The position numbers and the translations under genes are program-made. The notes beneath the pieces are model-generated. The model worked only from the letters and a program-made list of their open reading frames with translations, searched no databases and was not told the origin of the DNA. This document shows, one piece after another, positions 36,802 to 46,033 of a DNA stretch of 59,350 nt (within the stretch, counting starts at the first letter, position 1; each line of letters opens with the position of its first letter). The stretch covers positions 1 to 59,350 of the forward strand of contig PBMP01000033.1 in NCBI GenBank assembly GCA_002722705.1, written 5' to 3'. This DNA is from Pseudobdellovibrionaceae bacterium. Its GTDB lineage: Bacteria > Bdellovibrionota > UBA1018 > UBA6935.

Positions 36802-37029
36802 ATGGCACGAATTACAGTCGATGATTGTTTAAAAAGAGTGGATAATATGTATGAACTCATCCACCTTGCCACAAAAAGAGCCCGCCAGATTCACAAAGGC
36901 TCCACTCCCTTAATTAAGTGCAAAAACAGATACATTGTGACTGCGCTTCGTGAAATTGCTGAAGGAAAAGTACGAGGCGAGTACCAAAAAGCAGTACAAG
37001 AAGATGACTTCTCAGTCATGCCTCACTAA
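36802..37029 (+). CDS. rpoZ: RNA polymerase omega subunit RpoZ
   Basis: Omega helps assemble and stabilise RNA polymerase. ATG 36802, eight bases after AAGGAG, gives MARITVDDCLKRVDNMYELIHLATKRARQI, a canonical start; the frame is open from 36766 but the extra residues are not family-like. The 75-residue product includes the conserved ATKRARQI helix and the KNRYIVTALREIAEGKV segment. Omega forms part of the ppGpp site in proteobacterial polymerase, which is relevant if the RelA/SpoT-like protein at 13-14.6 kb makes an alarmone. No gmk/spoT cluster is adjacent; the gene stands alone between acyl-CoA ligase and lon. Confidence 0.95.
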   Translation: MARITVDDCLKRVDNMYELIHLATKRARQIHKGSTPLIKCKNRYIVTALREIAEGKVRGEYQKAVQEDDFSVMPH

Positions 37030-37047
37030 TTCCTAAAATCAAAGAAA

Positions 37048-37091
37048 AGAGCTCTGTTCTTTAGAAAATCAATCTAAACAGTCAGAGCTCT
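37048..37091. terminator. inverted repeat between convergent rpoZ and lon
   Basis: AGAGCTCTG (37048-37056) pairs with CAGAGCTCT (37083-37091), with an inner TTTAGA/TCTAAA helix. No long T tract follows on the plus strand. A terminator or mRNA-end structure is plausible because both flanking genes end here. Confidence 0.5.
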
Positions 37092-37108
37092 GTATTAAAA
37101 GTTTGTTC

Positions 37109-39595
37109 TTATTTTTTCTTCTTATTCCCAAAGACCTCATCAAAAACTTCATTAATCTCAGAAACAAAAATAAGCTGTAACCCTTTAATTGAATCCGGTT
37201 CAATTTCAAAAAGATCCTTTTCGTTCTGTGCAGGAAGAATCACTTTTTTCAATCCCGCTCGTTTAGCAGCTAAAAGCTTTTCTTTTACTCCCCCTACAGG
37301 AAGAACTTTTCCAATAAGTGACAACTCCCCTGTCATTCCTAACTTCTGAGGAGTCATCTGTTTTGAAAGAAGTGAATACAATGCGGTCGCCATCGTAATT
37401 CCCGCTGAAGGCCCATCTTTTGGAACTCCTCCAGATGGAATATGAAGATGTATTTCCAAATCTTTTAGATCTTCTTCAGTAAAAATAGATTCACTTACCA
37501 ATCGAGACTTCACATAAGACCAGGCTATGCTCGCACTTTCGGTCATCACATCTCCCATTTGACCAGTCAGCTTTAATCCTCCACTACCTGGAACCTTCCG
37601 TGCCTCAATAAAGAGAATATCTCCTCCCATTGACGTCCACGCAAGTCCAACAACCACGCCTGGACATGTGATCCTTTCAGCAAGTTCGTTATAAAACCTT
37701 TGTGGTCCTAACCACTGAATTAAATCAGATTCCTTTACCTCAATTGGCTTCCATTTTTTTCGAGGAGAAACTTGTTTTTGCATCACCACTTGAGTCGCTA
37801 TTTTTCTAGAAATTTTTTCGATTAGCCTCTGAAGACTCCTTAAACCTGGTTCTCTTGCATAATCACTCATTAATTTTTTTAATGTTTTTGCTTTAATTTG
37901 AACCCAATGTGGGTCAATTGAGTTCTCTTTTAAAACTTTTGGAATGACATACTTTTTAGCAATCTTCACTTTTTCTTCAAGCGTATATCCAGGAATTTCA
38001 ATGATCTCCATTCGATCAAGAAGAGCGTCTGGAATAGTATCAATTGAATTTGCTGTTGCAATAAATACCACTTGAGACAAGTCAAATGGAACATCTAAAT
38101 AATGATCAATAAAGCTAGAATTTTGTTCAGGATCTAAAACTTCAAGTAAAGCACTCGCTGGATCTCCTTGATAGCTTTGTCCCAGCTTATCAATTTCATC
38201 AAGTAGAATTACAGGATTTTGAGACCCTGCTCGTTTCATCGCCTGAATCACTTTACCAGGCATCGCCCCCACATATGTTCGACGGTGTCCTTTAATTTCG
38301 GCTTCATCTCTCATTCCACCTAAAGAAAAACGATAAAACTTTCTTCCCAATGTTTCAGCAATAGACTTTCCAATAGAGGTTTTGCCAACACCTGGAGGAC
38401 CGACTAAACATATAATTGATCCTTTTTTCCTATCTTCTTCATGTTCTTTTTTAAGAGCTCTAATGGCAAGAAACTCTAAAATTCTGTTTTTAACCTTTTC
38501 TAAACCATAATGATCTCTATTTAATATTGCCAACGCTCTTCGCAAATCAAGCTGATCCTCAGTTTCAATTCCCCATGGAAGATCAACTAGCGTTTCTAAA
38601 TAACTTCTCACAACATGATGTTCAGGGGATTGTTCAGGAATCGTACTAAACTTTTCGAGCTCTTGTAGTGCCAGTTTTTTTACTTCTTCAGGCATAAGAG
38701 ATTCTTCAATTTTTTTAGAAAAAATTCTAGAAACTTTATCCTTAGCTTCCTCTTCTAAACCAAGTTCCTTTTTTATGACTTTGAGCTGTTCTCTTAAAAA
38801 GAAGTCTCTCTGCATATGATTAATTTTACTATTTACATCATCTTGAATTTTTTTCTGAACATCTGCTACATTCTGCTCTCGCTGTAAGTGTTCAAGTAAA
38901 AGATGAAATCTCTTCTTCACAGATAAAGTCTCTAAAAAAAGCTGAGAAGTTTTCTTATCGAGAGATAAAGCAGAAGCCACAATATCGGCAACGACTTCTG
39001 GTCCAGAGGCATTCAATAAAGCTAATTTCATTTCCTCTGTAAAAAATGGATTTACATCAGCAAGTTTTTTAACAGAAGAAATAATTGATCGAGTAAAAGC
39101 ATCTAATTCAATCGATTTTTCAACTTCATCGGACAAATATTCTGCTTGAACAACGATATATTTCTTTTCAGAGATAGGCTTTACTACTCGAAATCTTTTC
39201 AAACTTTGCACTAGAACATGGATCGATCCATCAGGCATTTTAAGACGCTTAATCACTCGAGCAATTACACCAACCTTAAAAAGATCATCTAGTTTTGTTT
39301 TTTTATCTACCTTTGAGTCTTGTGTAAGTAAAATTCCAATCAGTTTATCTTTTTTAAGAGACTCTTCAACCGTATCAATAAATCGAGGCTCAGTGACCAG
39401 AATAGGTGCAACAAGAGTCGGAAAAACAGCTGCAGACTGAACAGGTAAAACCATTAAATGATCAGGAAACCCTTGCTCAGGAACCATTATCCCTGTCTCC
39501 GTGATTTCACCGGTGTCGATCTCAATTTCTATGTCTCCTGAGCGTAAAGCGTGCTCCAAGAGCTGATTTTCTTTGAGGCGATTTTCATCTTCCAT
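37109..39595 (-). CDS. lon: ATP-dependent protease Lon (LonA)
   Basis: Lon degrades misfolded and short-lived regulatory proteins in the cytoplasm. ATG 39595 is preferred, since GGGAG sits five bases upstream; the frame runs on to TTG 39619. The 828-residue product has the three LonA parts. First is an N-terminal substrate domain (LMVLPVQSAAVFPTLVAPILV) with a long coiled coil. Second is an AAA module with Walker A GPPGVGKT, the VILLDEIDKLG Walker B and the sensor region. Third is the protease domain with the catalytic serine in PKDGPSAGITMA and the conserved lysine in PVGGVKEKLLAAKRAG. Length matches LonA. A sigma-32-like sequence upstream suggests heat-shock control. rpoZ converges at its 3' side. 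Confidence 0.97.
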   Translation of the reverse strand: MEDENRLKENQLLEHALRSGDIEIEIDTGEITETGIMVPEQGFPDHLMVLPVQSAAVFPTLVAPILVTEPRFIDTVEESLKKDKLIGILLTQDSKVDKKTKLDDLFKVGVIARVIKRLKMPDGSIHVLVQSLKRFRVVKPISEKKYIVVQAEYLSDEVEKSIELDAFTRSIISSVKKLADVNPFFTEEMKLALLNASGPEVVADIVASALSLDKKTSQLFLETLSVKKRFHLLLEHLQREQNVADVQKKIQDDVNSKINHMQRDFFLREQLKVIKKELGLEEEAKDKVSRIFSKKIEESLMPEEVKKLALQELEKFSTIPEQSPEHHVVRSYLETLVDLPWGIETEDQLDLRRALAILNRDHYGLEKVKNRILEFLAIRALKKEHEEDRKKGSIICLVGPPGVGKTSIGKSIAETLGRKFYRFSLGGMRDEAEIKGHRRTYVGAMPGKVIQAMKRAGSQNPVILLDEIDKLGQSYQGDPASALLEVLDPEQNSSFIDHYLDVPFDLSQVVFIATANSIDTIPDALLDRMEIIEIPGYTLEEKVKIAKKYVIPKVLKENSIDPHWVQIKAKTLKKLMSDYAREPGLRSLQRLIEKISRKIATQVVMQKQVSPRKKWKPIEVKESDLIQWLGPQRFYNELAERITCPGVVVGLAWTSMGGDILFIEARKVPGSGGLKLTGQMGDVMTESASIAWSYVKSRLVSESIFTEEDLKDLEIHLHIPSGGVPKDGPSAGITMATALYSLLSKQMTPQKLGMTGELSLIGKVLPVGGVKEKLLAAKRAGLKKVILPAQNEKDLFEIEPDSIKGLQLIFVSEINEVFDEVFGNKKKK

Positions 39596-39638
39596 AGGTT
39601 CTCCCGTCCTAGCTTTCAAAAACTAGAGTTTGACTCCT

Positions 39639-39667
39639 AAGTTGGGCATTCTTTCACTTTTGGCAAG
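39639..39667 (-). promoter_or_regulatory. candidate heat-shock-type promoter of lon
   Basis: On the minus strand CTTGCC (39667-39662) is followed 15 bases later by CCCAAC (39646-39641). This resembles the sigma-32 pattern CTTGAA-N13-17-CCCCAT. It is positioned about 45 bases before the lon ATG. The match is partial, so this is a suggestion. Confidence 0.3.
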
Positions 39668-39700
39668 CGAATCATTTTAAATGTAGACAAAAATGGTTCA

Positions 39701-40219
39701 CTATTGAGAATAACCTCTTCTTTGAAGATTCATTTCAACTTCATTCAAAAAGTCCTGAGCTCTAGAAGAATCAGAATTCTCGGCAGATTCCCAACCCAAT
39801 GGATTTCCTTTTTCATCTAAAAGCTGAATCTCTTCATTTAAACGAAGCTCGACTTGAACACCGCCAATTACTTTTTTTGCAACAACCTCATAAACTTGCC
39901 GGGTTTGAAGATACTTCTTTCTTGGAAAACCATTGACTTGATAAGTCACATATTTGTCCCTAGATTGGCTAAAAACTTCTTTCGAACGAATCATCCGTTC
40001 ATCGATTTTTTTAAGTTCATTTTCATCAACAGATTTTGGGTCCCGCTCGTTAACTCCATACTTTCTGATCGTCTCCTCAATAGCTTTCCAGACCATTGGA
40101 AATGAAGCTTCAAAAGTTCGACCTTTTTTAAGCTGAGCATAGTCCTGACTTTTGACCTGAGGAGCTGAACTACAACTGACAGTGAATACCAAAAATAGAC
40201 TCAATAAAAATTTTTTCAT
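39701..40219 (-). CDS. small lipoprotein of unknown function
   Basis: A 172-residue protein with a clear lipoprotein signal peptide (MKKFLLSLFLVFTVSCSS; lipobox TVSC). The mature part begins with a polar linker and has a compact alpha/beta pattern: FEASFPMVWKAIEETIRKYG, then YVTYQVNGFPRKKYLQTRQVYEVVAKKVIGGVQVELRLNEE. This resembles the two-layer fold of small outer-membrane lipoproteins that process a helix then several strands, but I cannot name a family. It lies seven bases downstream of the AMIN-like gene, so the two are co-transcribed and may act together at the cell envelope. Confidence 0.75.
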   Translation of the reverse strand: MKKFLLSLFLVFTVSCSSAPQVKSQDYAQLKKGRTFEASFPMVWKAIEETIRKYGVNERDPKSVDENELKKIDERMIRSKEVFSQSRDKYVTYQVNGFPRKKYLQTRQVYEVVAKKVIGGVQVELRLNEEIQLLDEKGNPLGWESAENSDSSRAQDFLNEVEMNLQRRGYSQ

Positions 40220-40226
40220 TCTCCTA

Positions 40227-40748
40227 TCAATGAACAGCTCGAGTGCTCATGTCAATGACTAATCGTGATGGAGATTTTAATTCGTAAACTTCAATCGGGT
40301 ATTTTTTCTTCAAATACAATGTAAAAGTCCATCGGTCATCTTCAAGCCGAGGGTAAAACTCCACATCATGAACAAGAGGACTTTTTAAAATTCTCTTTCT
40401 CAAACTATTTAAGTCAACTTCTATTTTAGAAGACCCAAAAAATGTGACGATCATCTGTTTTCTCTTCGAATCCAAATTCAGATGAAAAGCTGGAAATCGT
40501 GGAATCGAAGAAAGCTCAGCATCTTGATTTCCTTCTGCTTCAATCAAAAACCGGTAAAAGCCTTTTTCTTTCACAAACTGAATGTCAGAAAACACAAAGT
40601 CCGCTTGTTTTACACTCCCCCCCAAAAACACTCCTTCAGGCAAATAACCATACGTTTTTTTAAAATCAGCAAAATGAAAGATCACATCCGAAAGAGATTC
40701 ACTATGCACATCCGTTAAAAAAGTAATGAAGAGAAAAAATAGAATCAC
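40227..40748 (-). CDS. exported AMIN-like domain protein
   Basis: A 173-residue protein starting at GTG 40748, with a short signal peptide (MILFFLFITFLTDVHS). The C-terminal ~100 residues alternate beta strands in the style of AMIN domains, which target amidases and secretins to peptidoglycan: FHLNLDSKRKQMIVTFFG, VHDVEFYPRLEDDRWTFTLYLKK and YELKSPSRLVIDM, the last being the usual closing strand. There is no amidase domain, so it may be a stand-alone cell-wall targeting protein. It overlaps nothing but is seven bases upstream of the lipoprotein gene in one minus-strand unit. Confidence 0.65.
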   Translation of the reverse strand: MILFFLFITFLTDVHSESLSDVIFHFADFKKTYGYLPEGVFLGGSVKQADFVFSDIQFVKEKGFYRFLIEAEGNQDAELSSIPRFPAFHLNLDSKRKQMIVTFFGSSKIEVDLNSLRKRILKSPLVHDVEFYPRLEDDRWTFTLYLKKKYPIEVYELKSPSRLVIDMSTRAVH

Positions 40749-40785
40749 TCTGGTAGTCTACCTAATGTTTTCATATGAGCAGAGG

Positions 40786-42471
40786 TCAATGAAGTGACGA
40801 CCGAAAGGATCTTCTCCTTTGATCTACAAATATAAATAACATAAACAACCATGGAACAAACCAACCAAAGATTGCCCCAGGCGGGGTTGAAGTCGGTCCA
40901 CTCAACGTTCCACAAAAACCCACATTCTCAGACTCATCATCAAACTTTCTTGGAGGAAGCCCCCCTGGACTTTGATAGGCAGGAAAGTTTTCTTTAAACT
41001 CGCATCTCCCATTCTCAGGGTAAAGGTTTCCAAAAGAAACGGGAGGTGGATTTAAAGCACCAACCATCACTAAAAAAGGATTAGAGTCTGTTGATACTCG
41101 ACCGGCAGGAAAACGATCTTGAGAAAGATAACTGGTATAAACTTTTAAAGTATAATCCCCAAGAGGTAACCCCTCAGCGCTAACTTTTACATCATAATTG
41201 GAATAACCAGAGACTCCTGTAAATACGGGTTGCTGAATCGATACATCAAGAGCTCTCCCTCCTTCATCGATTAGTTCCGCAGCAAGTGCAAGTGGAGAAT
41301 ACAAGCTGTACCCCAAAAGACTCACTTGTAATTTACCCTCAACATCCTCAAATCGATAATATCGAGCTGCCCCAGGTCTCACCTGATCCGTCAACGCAAA
41401 ACGATCATAACGAATAGGTACTGAATATGCACTTGAAAATGAACTTCCACCCACCGGAGAAACGGACGCCCCCCCCGTACAGTCTACCGTCAAAGATTCA
41501 ACTGAAACTCTTTGTTGTGCACTCACCGCTTTCAATGCTCCATTTGAACCTCTTAAAAAAGTTCGACCGAACTCCTTTCCAGAACAAACCTTGGTATTGA
41601 TTCCACGATAATACCCAGACAACGATTCGGCTCCTGCATAAAATGGCTCTGCATAAATCACGTAGTTTCCCGGAGGAAGTGCATCAATCACATAATTTCC
41701 ACTCGCATCACTCATAGAAGATGCGATAGCAACTCCTCTATCTTGTGAAACAGCAACCAAATGGGCGCCATGAAGCCCTCTTCCATCAGGAGCAATCACT
41801 TTTCCAGAAATTGAAACGCTCCCCGAATATGCAGACCCACCGTACAAAGCTCTAATTCCAGCATGATCATCACAGCTCAAATGATTCTGCTCATGAGCCT
41901 CAATAAAAAGCATCGTCGATTGGAGATTTCCACTATGAGACAAACCAAAAGCATGTCCCAATTCATGAGTGAGAACATTCTCAAAAAACACTCTTGAATT
42001 TCCATTACTACTTGAGTCTTGAGGGTTTGAAGTAAACTGATAGGTAAGATCATTAAAAACCATATCTGTTTCTAAAATTTCACCACTCTGAGTATCATAC
42101 CAAACTTGTGTCAATCCAATGACGTTAGAATCCATTCCCTGTCCAGACTGAGATGCGAAATACAAACTGTTTTGCCCATTATAATTTGAATTAGTCTCAA
42201 AAACTTGAGAATGAGTTCCTTGCCAGTAATCAAAATTGAGTAAATTTCCAGATGATTGTTTCCATCGAAATAAAGAACGAACCGCTGCTTGATAAACATA
42301 ATCATGAGTTAGTCCGCTTTTATTTAATGGATTTCCTGCAAGATTCATCTTAGGAATCCCTGGCCATTTCACATATGAACCATCTGCAGTACGACTAGAA
42401 ACATATCCTTGAGCAGGTACACCCATTAAAAATATGAAGAAAAATGCAATAAAGCATTTCAGAGTTCCCAT
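40786..42471 (-). CDS. matrixin-family (M10-like) metalloprotease with C-terminal membrane anchor
   Basis: A 561-residue exported zinc peptidase. ATG 42471 is preferred because GAGGAG lies seven bases upstream; TTG 42486 is the longest frame. A signal segment (CFIAFFFIFLMGVPAQG) precedes the catalytic domain, which has the metzincin motif HELGHAFGLSH (about residues 169-179) and a downstream Met-turn candidate (STMLF). A carboxypeptidase-regulatory-like domain follows (SISGKVIAPDGRGLHGAHLVAV, about 225-290). The end has a Pro/Thr spacer, a hydrophobic helix (WFVPWLFMLFIFV) and an Arg cluster (DQRRRSF), a tripartite C-terminal anchor or sorting signal. The upstream gene product ends in a similar way. 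Confidence 0.9.
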   Translation of the reverse strand: MGTLKCFIAFFFIFLMGVPAQGYVSSRTADGSYVKWPGIPKMNLAGNPLNKSGLTHDYVYQAAVRSLFRWKQSSGNLLNFDYWQGTHSQVFETNSNYNGQNSLYFASQSGQGMDSNVIGLTQVWYDTQSGEILETDMVFNDLTYQFTSNPQDSSSNGNSRVFFENVLTHELGHAFGLSHSGNLQSTMLFIEAHEQNHLSCDDHAGIRALYGGSAYSGSVSISGKVIAPDGRGLHGAHLVAVSQDRGVAIASSMSDASGNYVIDALPPGNYVIYAEPFYAGAESLSGYYRGINTKVCSGKEFGRTFLRGSNGALKAVSAQQRVSVESLTVDCTGGASVSPVGGSSFSSAYSVPIRYDRFALTDQVRPGAARYYRFEDVEGKLQVSLLGYSLYSPLALAAELIDEGGRALDVSIQQPVFTGVSGYSNYDVKVSAEGLPLGDYTLKVYTSYLSQDRFPAGRVSTDSNPFLVMVGALNPPPVSFGNLYPENGRCEFKENFPAYQSPGGLPPRKFDDESENVGFCGTLSGPTSTPPGAIFGWFVPWLFMLFIFVDQRRRSFRSSLH

Positions 42472-42547
42472 CCTTGGTCTCCTCAAAAGGTCATCCTGAC
42501 CTCTGTTATTTTTATACTATCTCAATCTGAAGTTTTCGGCACTAGAA

Positions 42548-43306
42548 TCAGCTTCGTTTGATAAATTTAACAAACACCAATCCGCCTAAAATCAAAAGTA
42601 AAATCCAAACTTTTATATTCAAAAGAGACGAAGAACTCTCAGGCTGTTCCGAAGCCACCCTGACAGATTCTTCTTTAGATATTTGCAAAGAAGGGGCCGA
42701 AACATTCGGTTTTTTAATTTCATGAGGAGATTCAGAAAAAGAGCTTTGATTTCGAGGCTTTTGTTCAGAGGTTTCTTTTTTTTGCTCTAAAATCAATTTT
42801 TTTAATCTATTAATTGTCCATTCTTTTTTACTCGAATCGGTGTCACTATGAACTTCCGTCTCAGCATGATCATGCTCTGAATCAATGCCAGGACCTTCAA
42901 GAACTTGTTTTCCCGAGCGTTCAACAATGTCATATTTTCCTCGCGAAAGAGCAAAGAGGGGATAAGAGTCATCTGGTTGTTTTTCTCCCAGAAATACAAC
43001 GACCTCTTCTCCCTGTGAAAACTGAGCCGCTCCAGGCACCTTCATTCCAACTCCATCCTTCTCTCCTCCTAAGGTTCTCAAAATCATTTCATTCGAATTC
43101 ACACTTCCTTTTAAGACCTCAATGACTTCAAGTTGATGAAATGTAAAAATTTTTCTCTGATGCCCTTCATCTCCCCAATCAGAATAACTTCGAAGAACTC
43201 GACCTTGAACAACAAATGGGGTCAGCCCTACTCTTTCTTCAAAAGGACGGCTCACAAAAGTTGTAGCAAAAACAAGATGAACCAATCCAAAAAAAAATAT
43301 TTTCAT
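42548..43306 (-). CDS. C-terminally anchored exported protein paired with matrixin
   Basis: A 252-residue protein of a type that often precedes matrixin genes in Deltaproteobacteria-like genomes (recollection, not searched). A signal peptide (MKIFFFGLVHLVFATTFVS) is followed by a beta-rich domain, about residues 24-135 (VGLTPFVVQGRVLRSYSDWG, FHQLEVIEVLKGSV, VPGAAQFSQGEEVVVFLGEK). A long charged Ser/Glu linker then leads to a C-terminal helix (VWILLLILGGLVFVKFIKRS) that anchors it. Its ATG overlaps the KirBac gene stop (ATGA at 43303-43306), and it lies 77 bases before the matrixin ATG. It could be an inhibitor or substrate of the protease. Confidence 0.72.
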   Translation of the reverse strand: MKIFFFGLVHLVFATTFVSRPFEERVGLTPFVVQGRVLRSYSDWGDEGHQRKIFTFHQLEVIEVLKGSVNSNEMILRTLGGEKDGVGMKVPGAAQFSQGEEVVVFLGEKQPDDSYPLFALSRGKYDIVERSGKQVLEGPGIDSEHDHAETEVHSDTDSSKKEWTINRLKKLILEQKKETSEQKPRNQSSFSESPHEIKKPNVSAPSLQISKEESVRVASEQPESSSSLLNIKVWILLLILGGLVFVKFIKRS

Positions 43307-44166
43307 GAGTATTCCTTTTTTATTTTATGAAAATCTTTTAAATCTAAAATTCTAGAATCATCCTCTTCAATAAAAATAATATCTTTGAATTGCCCTCCCC
43401 AATGGAGATCTTCAGCTCGGTAGTAATACTGTGAATGAACAGTCTGAGAAAGAGTTCCATCTGTTCCGTGAAGAGTAGCAATCAATTCTCCTTTATTTTT
43501 TTTAAATTCTTCTTGATCCCAATTCTGCAAAGGACTTGATTCATCAAGCTCATGAGTCACTAACCAACTCATAGAAAAGACAGGAGATCGACTTCGAGAA
43601 AGCTCCAAAGGAACTAAGCGTACCATCTGAATCCCTTCTTTTGTAACCTCTCTTTTTAAAAGAAGTAGACTCACACTTGCATCAATAATTTGATTCATTC
43701 GAATATTAGCAATCCTAAAAAGAAGAACTTTTTTTCCATCATGTTCGGTAATCAGAGCATTTTTACTAAACAAGACCTTAGCCGTAGGCCTTGAAAACTT
43801 AGCAAAAGCGAGGCCTGTAAACATGGCTGCTGAAATCAAACCAACAAATGACTCAATTGAAGCAATAAAATTAGCCCATAAAGACTCTGGATACATTGCG
43901 CCATAACCAATCGTTGAAAGCGTTTGAACACTGAAGAAAAATGCATGCCTAAAGCTTCCTGGTTGAGTATGGGCGACCCCATCAAGCTGAGGATAATAAA
44001 GCAGTGCAAAAATAAGATTTAATACCAGATAAGTCATCCCAAAATAAAAAATAAGCTGCCCCCAAGGCATTACTAAAAGACGATGATAGAAGTCTCTATT
44101 GGCTCCCTTGGGCAAATTTCGTCTTTTAACACGAATTTCATTAATCTCATGTTTTCTCCGATTCAT
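43303..44166 (-). CDS. inward-rectifier (KirBac-type) potassium channel
   Basis: A 287-residue inner-membrane K+ channel. Two transmembrane helices (LIFYFGMTYLVLNLIFALL and FIASIESFVGLISAAMFTGLAFA) flank a pore helix with the selectivity filter TIGYG (residues 85-89), followed by MYPES as in KirBac. The C-terminal cytoplasmic immunoglobulin-like domain is present (LFRIANIRMNQIIDASVSLLLL, LVPLELSRSRSPVFSMSWLVTHELDESSPL). Length fits KirBac1/3. It is transcribed divergently from the double-permease ABC gene, with about 40 bases between starts, and its stop overlaps the start of the matrixin-partner gene. The coupling is seen; the reason for it is unknown. Confidence 0.95.
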   Translation of the reverse strand: MNRRKHEINEIRVKRRNLPKGANRDFYHRLLVMPWGQLIFYFGMTYLVLNLIFALLYYPQLDGVAHTQPGSFRHAFFFSVQTLSTIGYGAMYPESLWANFIASIESFVGLISAAMFTGLAFAKFSRPTAKVLFSKNALITEHDGKKVLLFRIANIRMNQIIDASVSLLLLKREVTKEGIQMVRLVPLELSRSRSPVFSMSWLVTHELDESSPLQNWDQEEFKKNKGELIATLHGTDGTLSQTVHSQYYYRAEDLHWGGQFKDIIFIEEDDSRILDLKDFHKIKKEYS

Positions 44167-44206
44167 ATCGTTACTTTCCCATAGACCCGATGTAAAATCA
44201 CTGTCA

Positions 44207-46027
44207 ATGAGCGCGCAAATGAATCGATACCAACCACCCCATGTAGATCAAAAAGCAAAAATGAGCTTTATCTACTTATTACTTTTCGTTGGATTTGTGA
44301 CGTTTGCGGTTGGTATTTACCGAGGGGGTGTTCACCTTGCTCACCTCGAAGCTCAAAATATTACCCTCAAAGAACTTCCTTCGGCACTGATTCTTTCCAC
44401 GTTAAGAATGAGTATTTCTTTTATTGCATCATTAATTTTTTCTTTTGGTTTAGGACTGTTGGCTGCAAGAACTCGTTGGGGTGAAAAAGTAATTATTCCT
44501 CTCCTTGATATTCTTCAATCAGTTCCAGTTGTTGGTTTCTTTCCTGCTGCCACGACTTTTTTTATTAGTCTTCTTAATGGTCATCGAATTGGAATTGAGC
44601 TTGCGGCAATTTTTTTAATTTTTACCAGTCAGGCCTGGAATATGGCATTTGCAGTTTATGAGTCGGTCAAGGGAATTCCTCAAGATCAAATCAATGCAAT
44701 AGATAGCTTTGGTATTCGGGGAAGCAGACGGTTCTGGCTTCTCTTTGGTCCCGCATCTATTCCTCGATTAATCTATAATAGTATTCTTTCTTGGTCTAAT
44801 GGATGGTTTTTCTTAGTTGCATGCGAAATCATCGCAGAAGGTCCCATTCGGTACCATCTTCCGGGAATCGGCAGTTTCTTGGCCAGAGCAGCCGAACAAG
44901 ATCAAGTAAATCTTGTGATCTATGGACTTATCGCACTTTGTTCACTCATTTTTTTTCTAGATATCTTTATTTGGAGACCTACTTCTCTTTGGGCGAGTCG
45001 TTTTAAACAAGATCAAACTTCAGAAAATTTGAGTGATACTGGAACCTTTCAAAACTTGCCTCAAACACTCTTCTCAAAAATAGAATTTCTAGAAGAACCA
45101 GCAAAACAACTGCTAAGCGTATTATTTTTTCCCATTTTATGGGTTTTCAAAGAAATTTTTCTTCCTCTGTTTTGGGACCTACCCGCGGCTATACTGAGAG
45201 GAGCTTGGATTGAAGTCTACAGTCAGTTTGCACTCCCTGCATTGGCCCGCTGGGATTCCTTCAAAAGAAAATTCTCTCGATTTTTAAGATGGTTTTATCT
45301 CTGTATTGGATTTCTTTTTTTTGGATATTGCATTTCACTTTTGATTCATTGGTTTAGCCCTCCTTATCCTCCTCTTTTGTTTGAACTTCCACTTGCAATA
45401 TTAAATTCAACTGCCAGGTTACTCATCGCACTTCTTCTTTCACTTGCATGGACTGTTCCGGTTGTTTTATTTACATGGAATCGACCAAAGCTCCGGCAGG
45501 CACTCACTACCTTTGCACAACTCGGAGCAGGGATTCCTGCAATTGCACTTTTTCCGCTGATTATCGTCTTAGCAGTAAAAAGAATGGGAGGCGGAATGGA
45601 ATTCGCAAGCGTATTACTCCTAATGACTGGAATGCAATGGTACATTCTCTTTAACCTTTTAGGTGGTGCTGCAACCATTCCAAACCAACTCAAAATTGCA
45701 ACAAAATCACTTGGACTATCTAGAACACTCGTTTGGAAAAAGCTCGTTCTCCCTGCAACTCGACCTGCTATGATTACAGGAGCGTTAACTGCATGGGGTG
45801 GGGGCTGGAATGCTCTTGTTGTCGCCGAATATGTTACATTCAAGGACGAAGTACTTAAAGTAAACGGGATTGGTGCTCTTTTAAATCACTCTGTTTACAC
45901 ACTTAATGATGGACGAGCGATTACCCTGTGTATAGCAACTATGGTAGGATGGATTTTATTGATTAATCTTTTCATATGGAAACCAATTTATGAGAGTTCC
46001 ATTGAAAGATATAAACTAGAAAGCTAG
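44207..46027 (+). CDS. ABC importer permease, two permease units fused in one chain
   Basis: A 606-residue inner-membrane protein carrying two BPD/NitT-TauT permease domains in tandem. The first EAA-like loop is at ESVKGIPQDQINAIDSFGI (about residues 168-186) and the second at ATIPNQLKIATKSLGLS (about 485-501). Each half has several hydrophobic helices, and the two are joined by a cytoplasmic linker with a further pair of helices. Normally two separate permeases dimerise; fusing them fixes an asymmetric pair. The start ATG 44207 has no clear ribosome site; ATG 44219 is an alternative. It is followed after six bases by the ATPase gene. Confidence 0.88.
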   Translation: MSAQMNRYQPPHVDQKAKMSFIYLLLFVGFVTFAVGIYRGGVHLAHLEAQNITLKELPSALILSTLRMSISFIASLIFSFGLGLLAARTRWGEKVIIPLLDILQSVPVVGFFPAATTFFISLLNGHRIGIELAAIFLIFTSQAWNMAFAVYESVKGIPQDQINAIDSFGIRGSRRFWLLFGPASIPRLIYNSILSWSNGWFFLVACEIIAEGPIRYHLPGIGSFLARAAEQDQVNLVIYGLIALCSLIFFLDIFIWRPTSLWASRFKQDQTSENLSDTGTFQNLPQTLFSKIEFLEEPAKQLLSVLFFPILWVFKEIFLPLFWDLPAAILRGAWIEVYSQFALPALARWDSFKRKFSRFLRWFYLCIGFLFFGYCISLLIHWFSPPYPPLLFELPLAILNSTARLLIALLLSLAWTVPVVLFTWNRPKLRQALTTFAQLGAGIPAIALFPLIIVLAVKRMGGGMEFASVLLLMTGMQWYILFNLLGGAATIPNQLKIATKSLGLSRTLVWKKLVLPATRPAMITGALTAWGGGWNALVVAEYVTFKDEVLKVNGIGALLNHSVYTLNDGRAITLCIATMVGWILLINLFIWKPIYESSIERYKLES

Positions 46028-46033
46028 GATTTA

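Noticed and set aside
44099..44206. Upstream extension of the double permease (start at 44099)
   Set aside because: It overlaps the divergent KirBac coding start and adds no family-like sequence; ATG 44207 is better.
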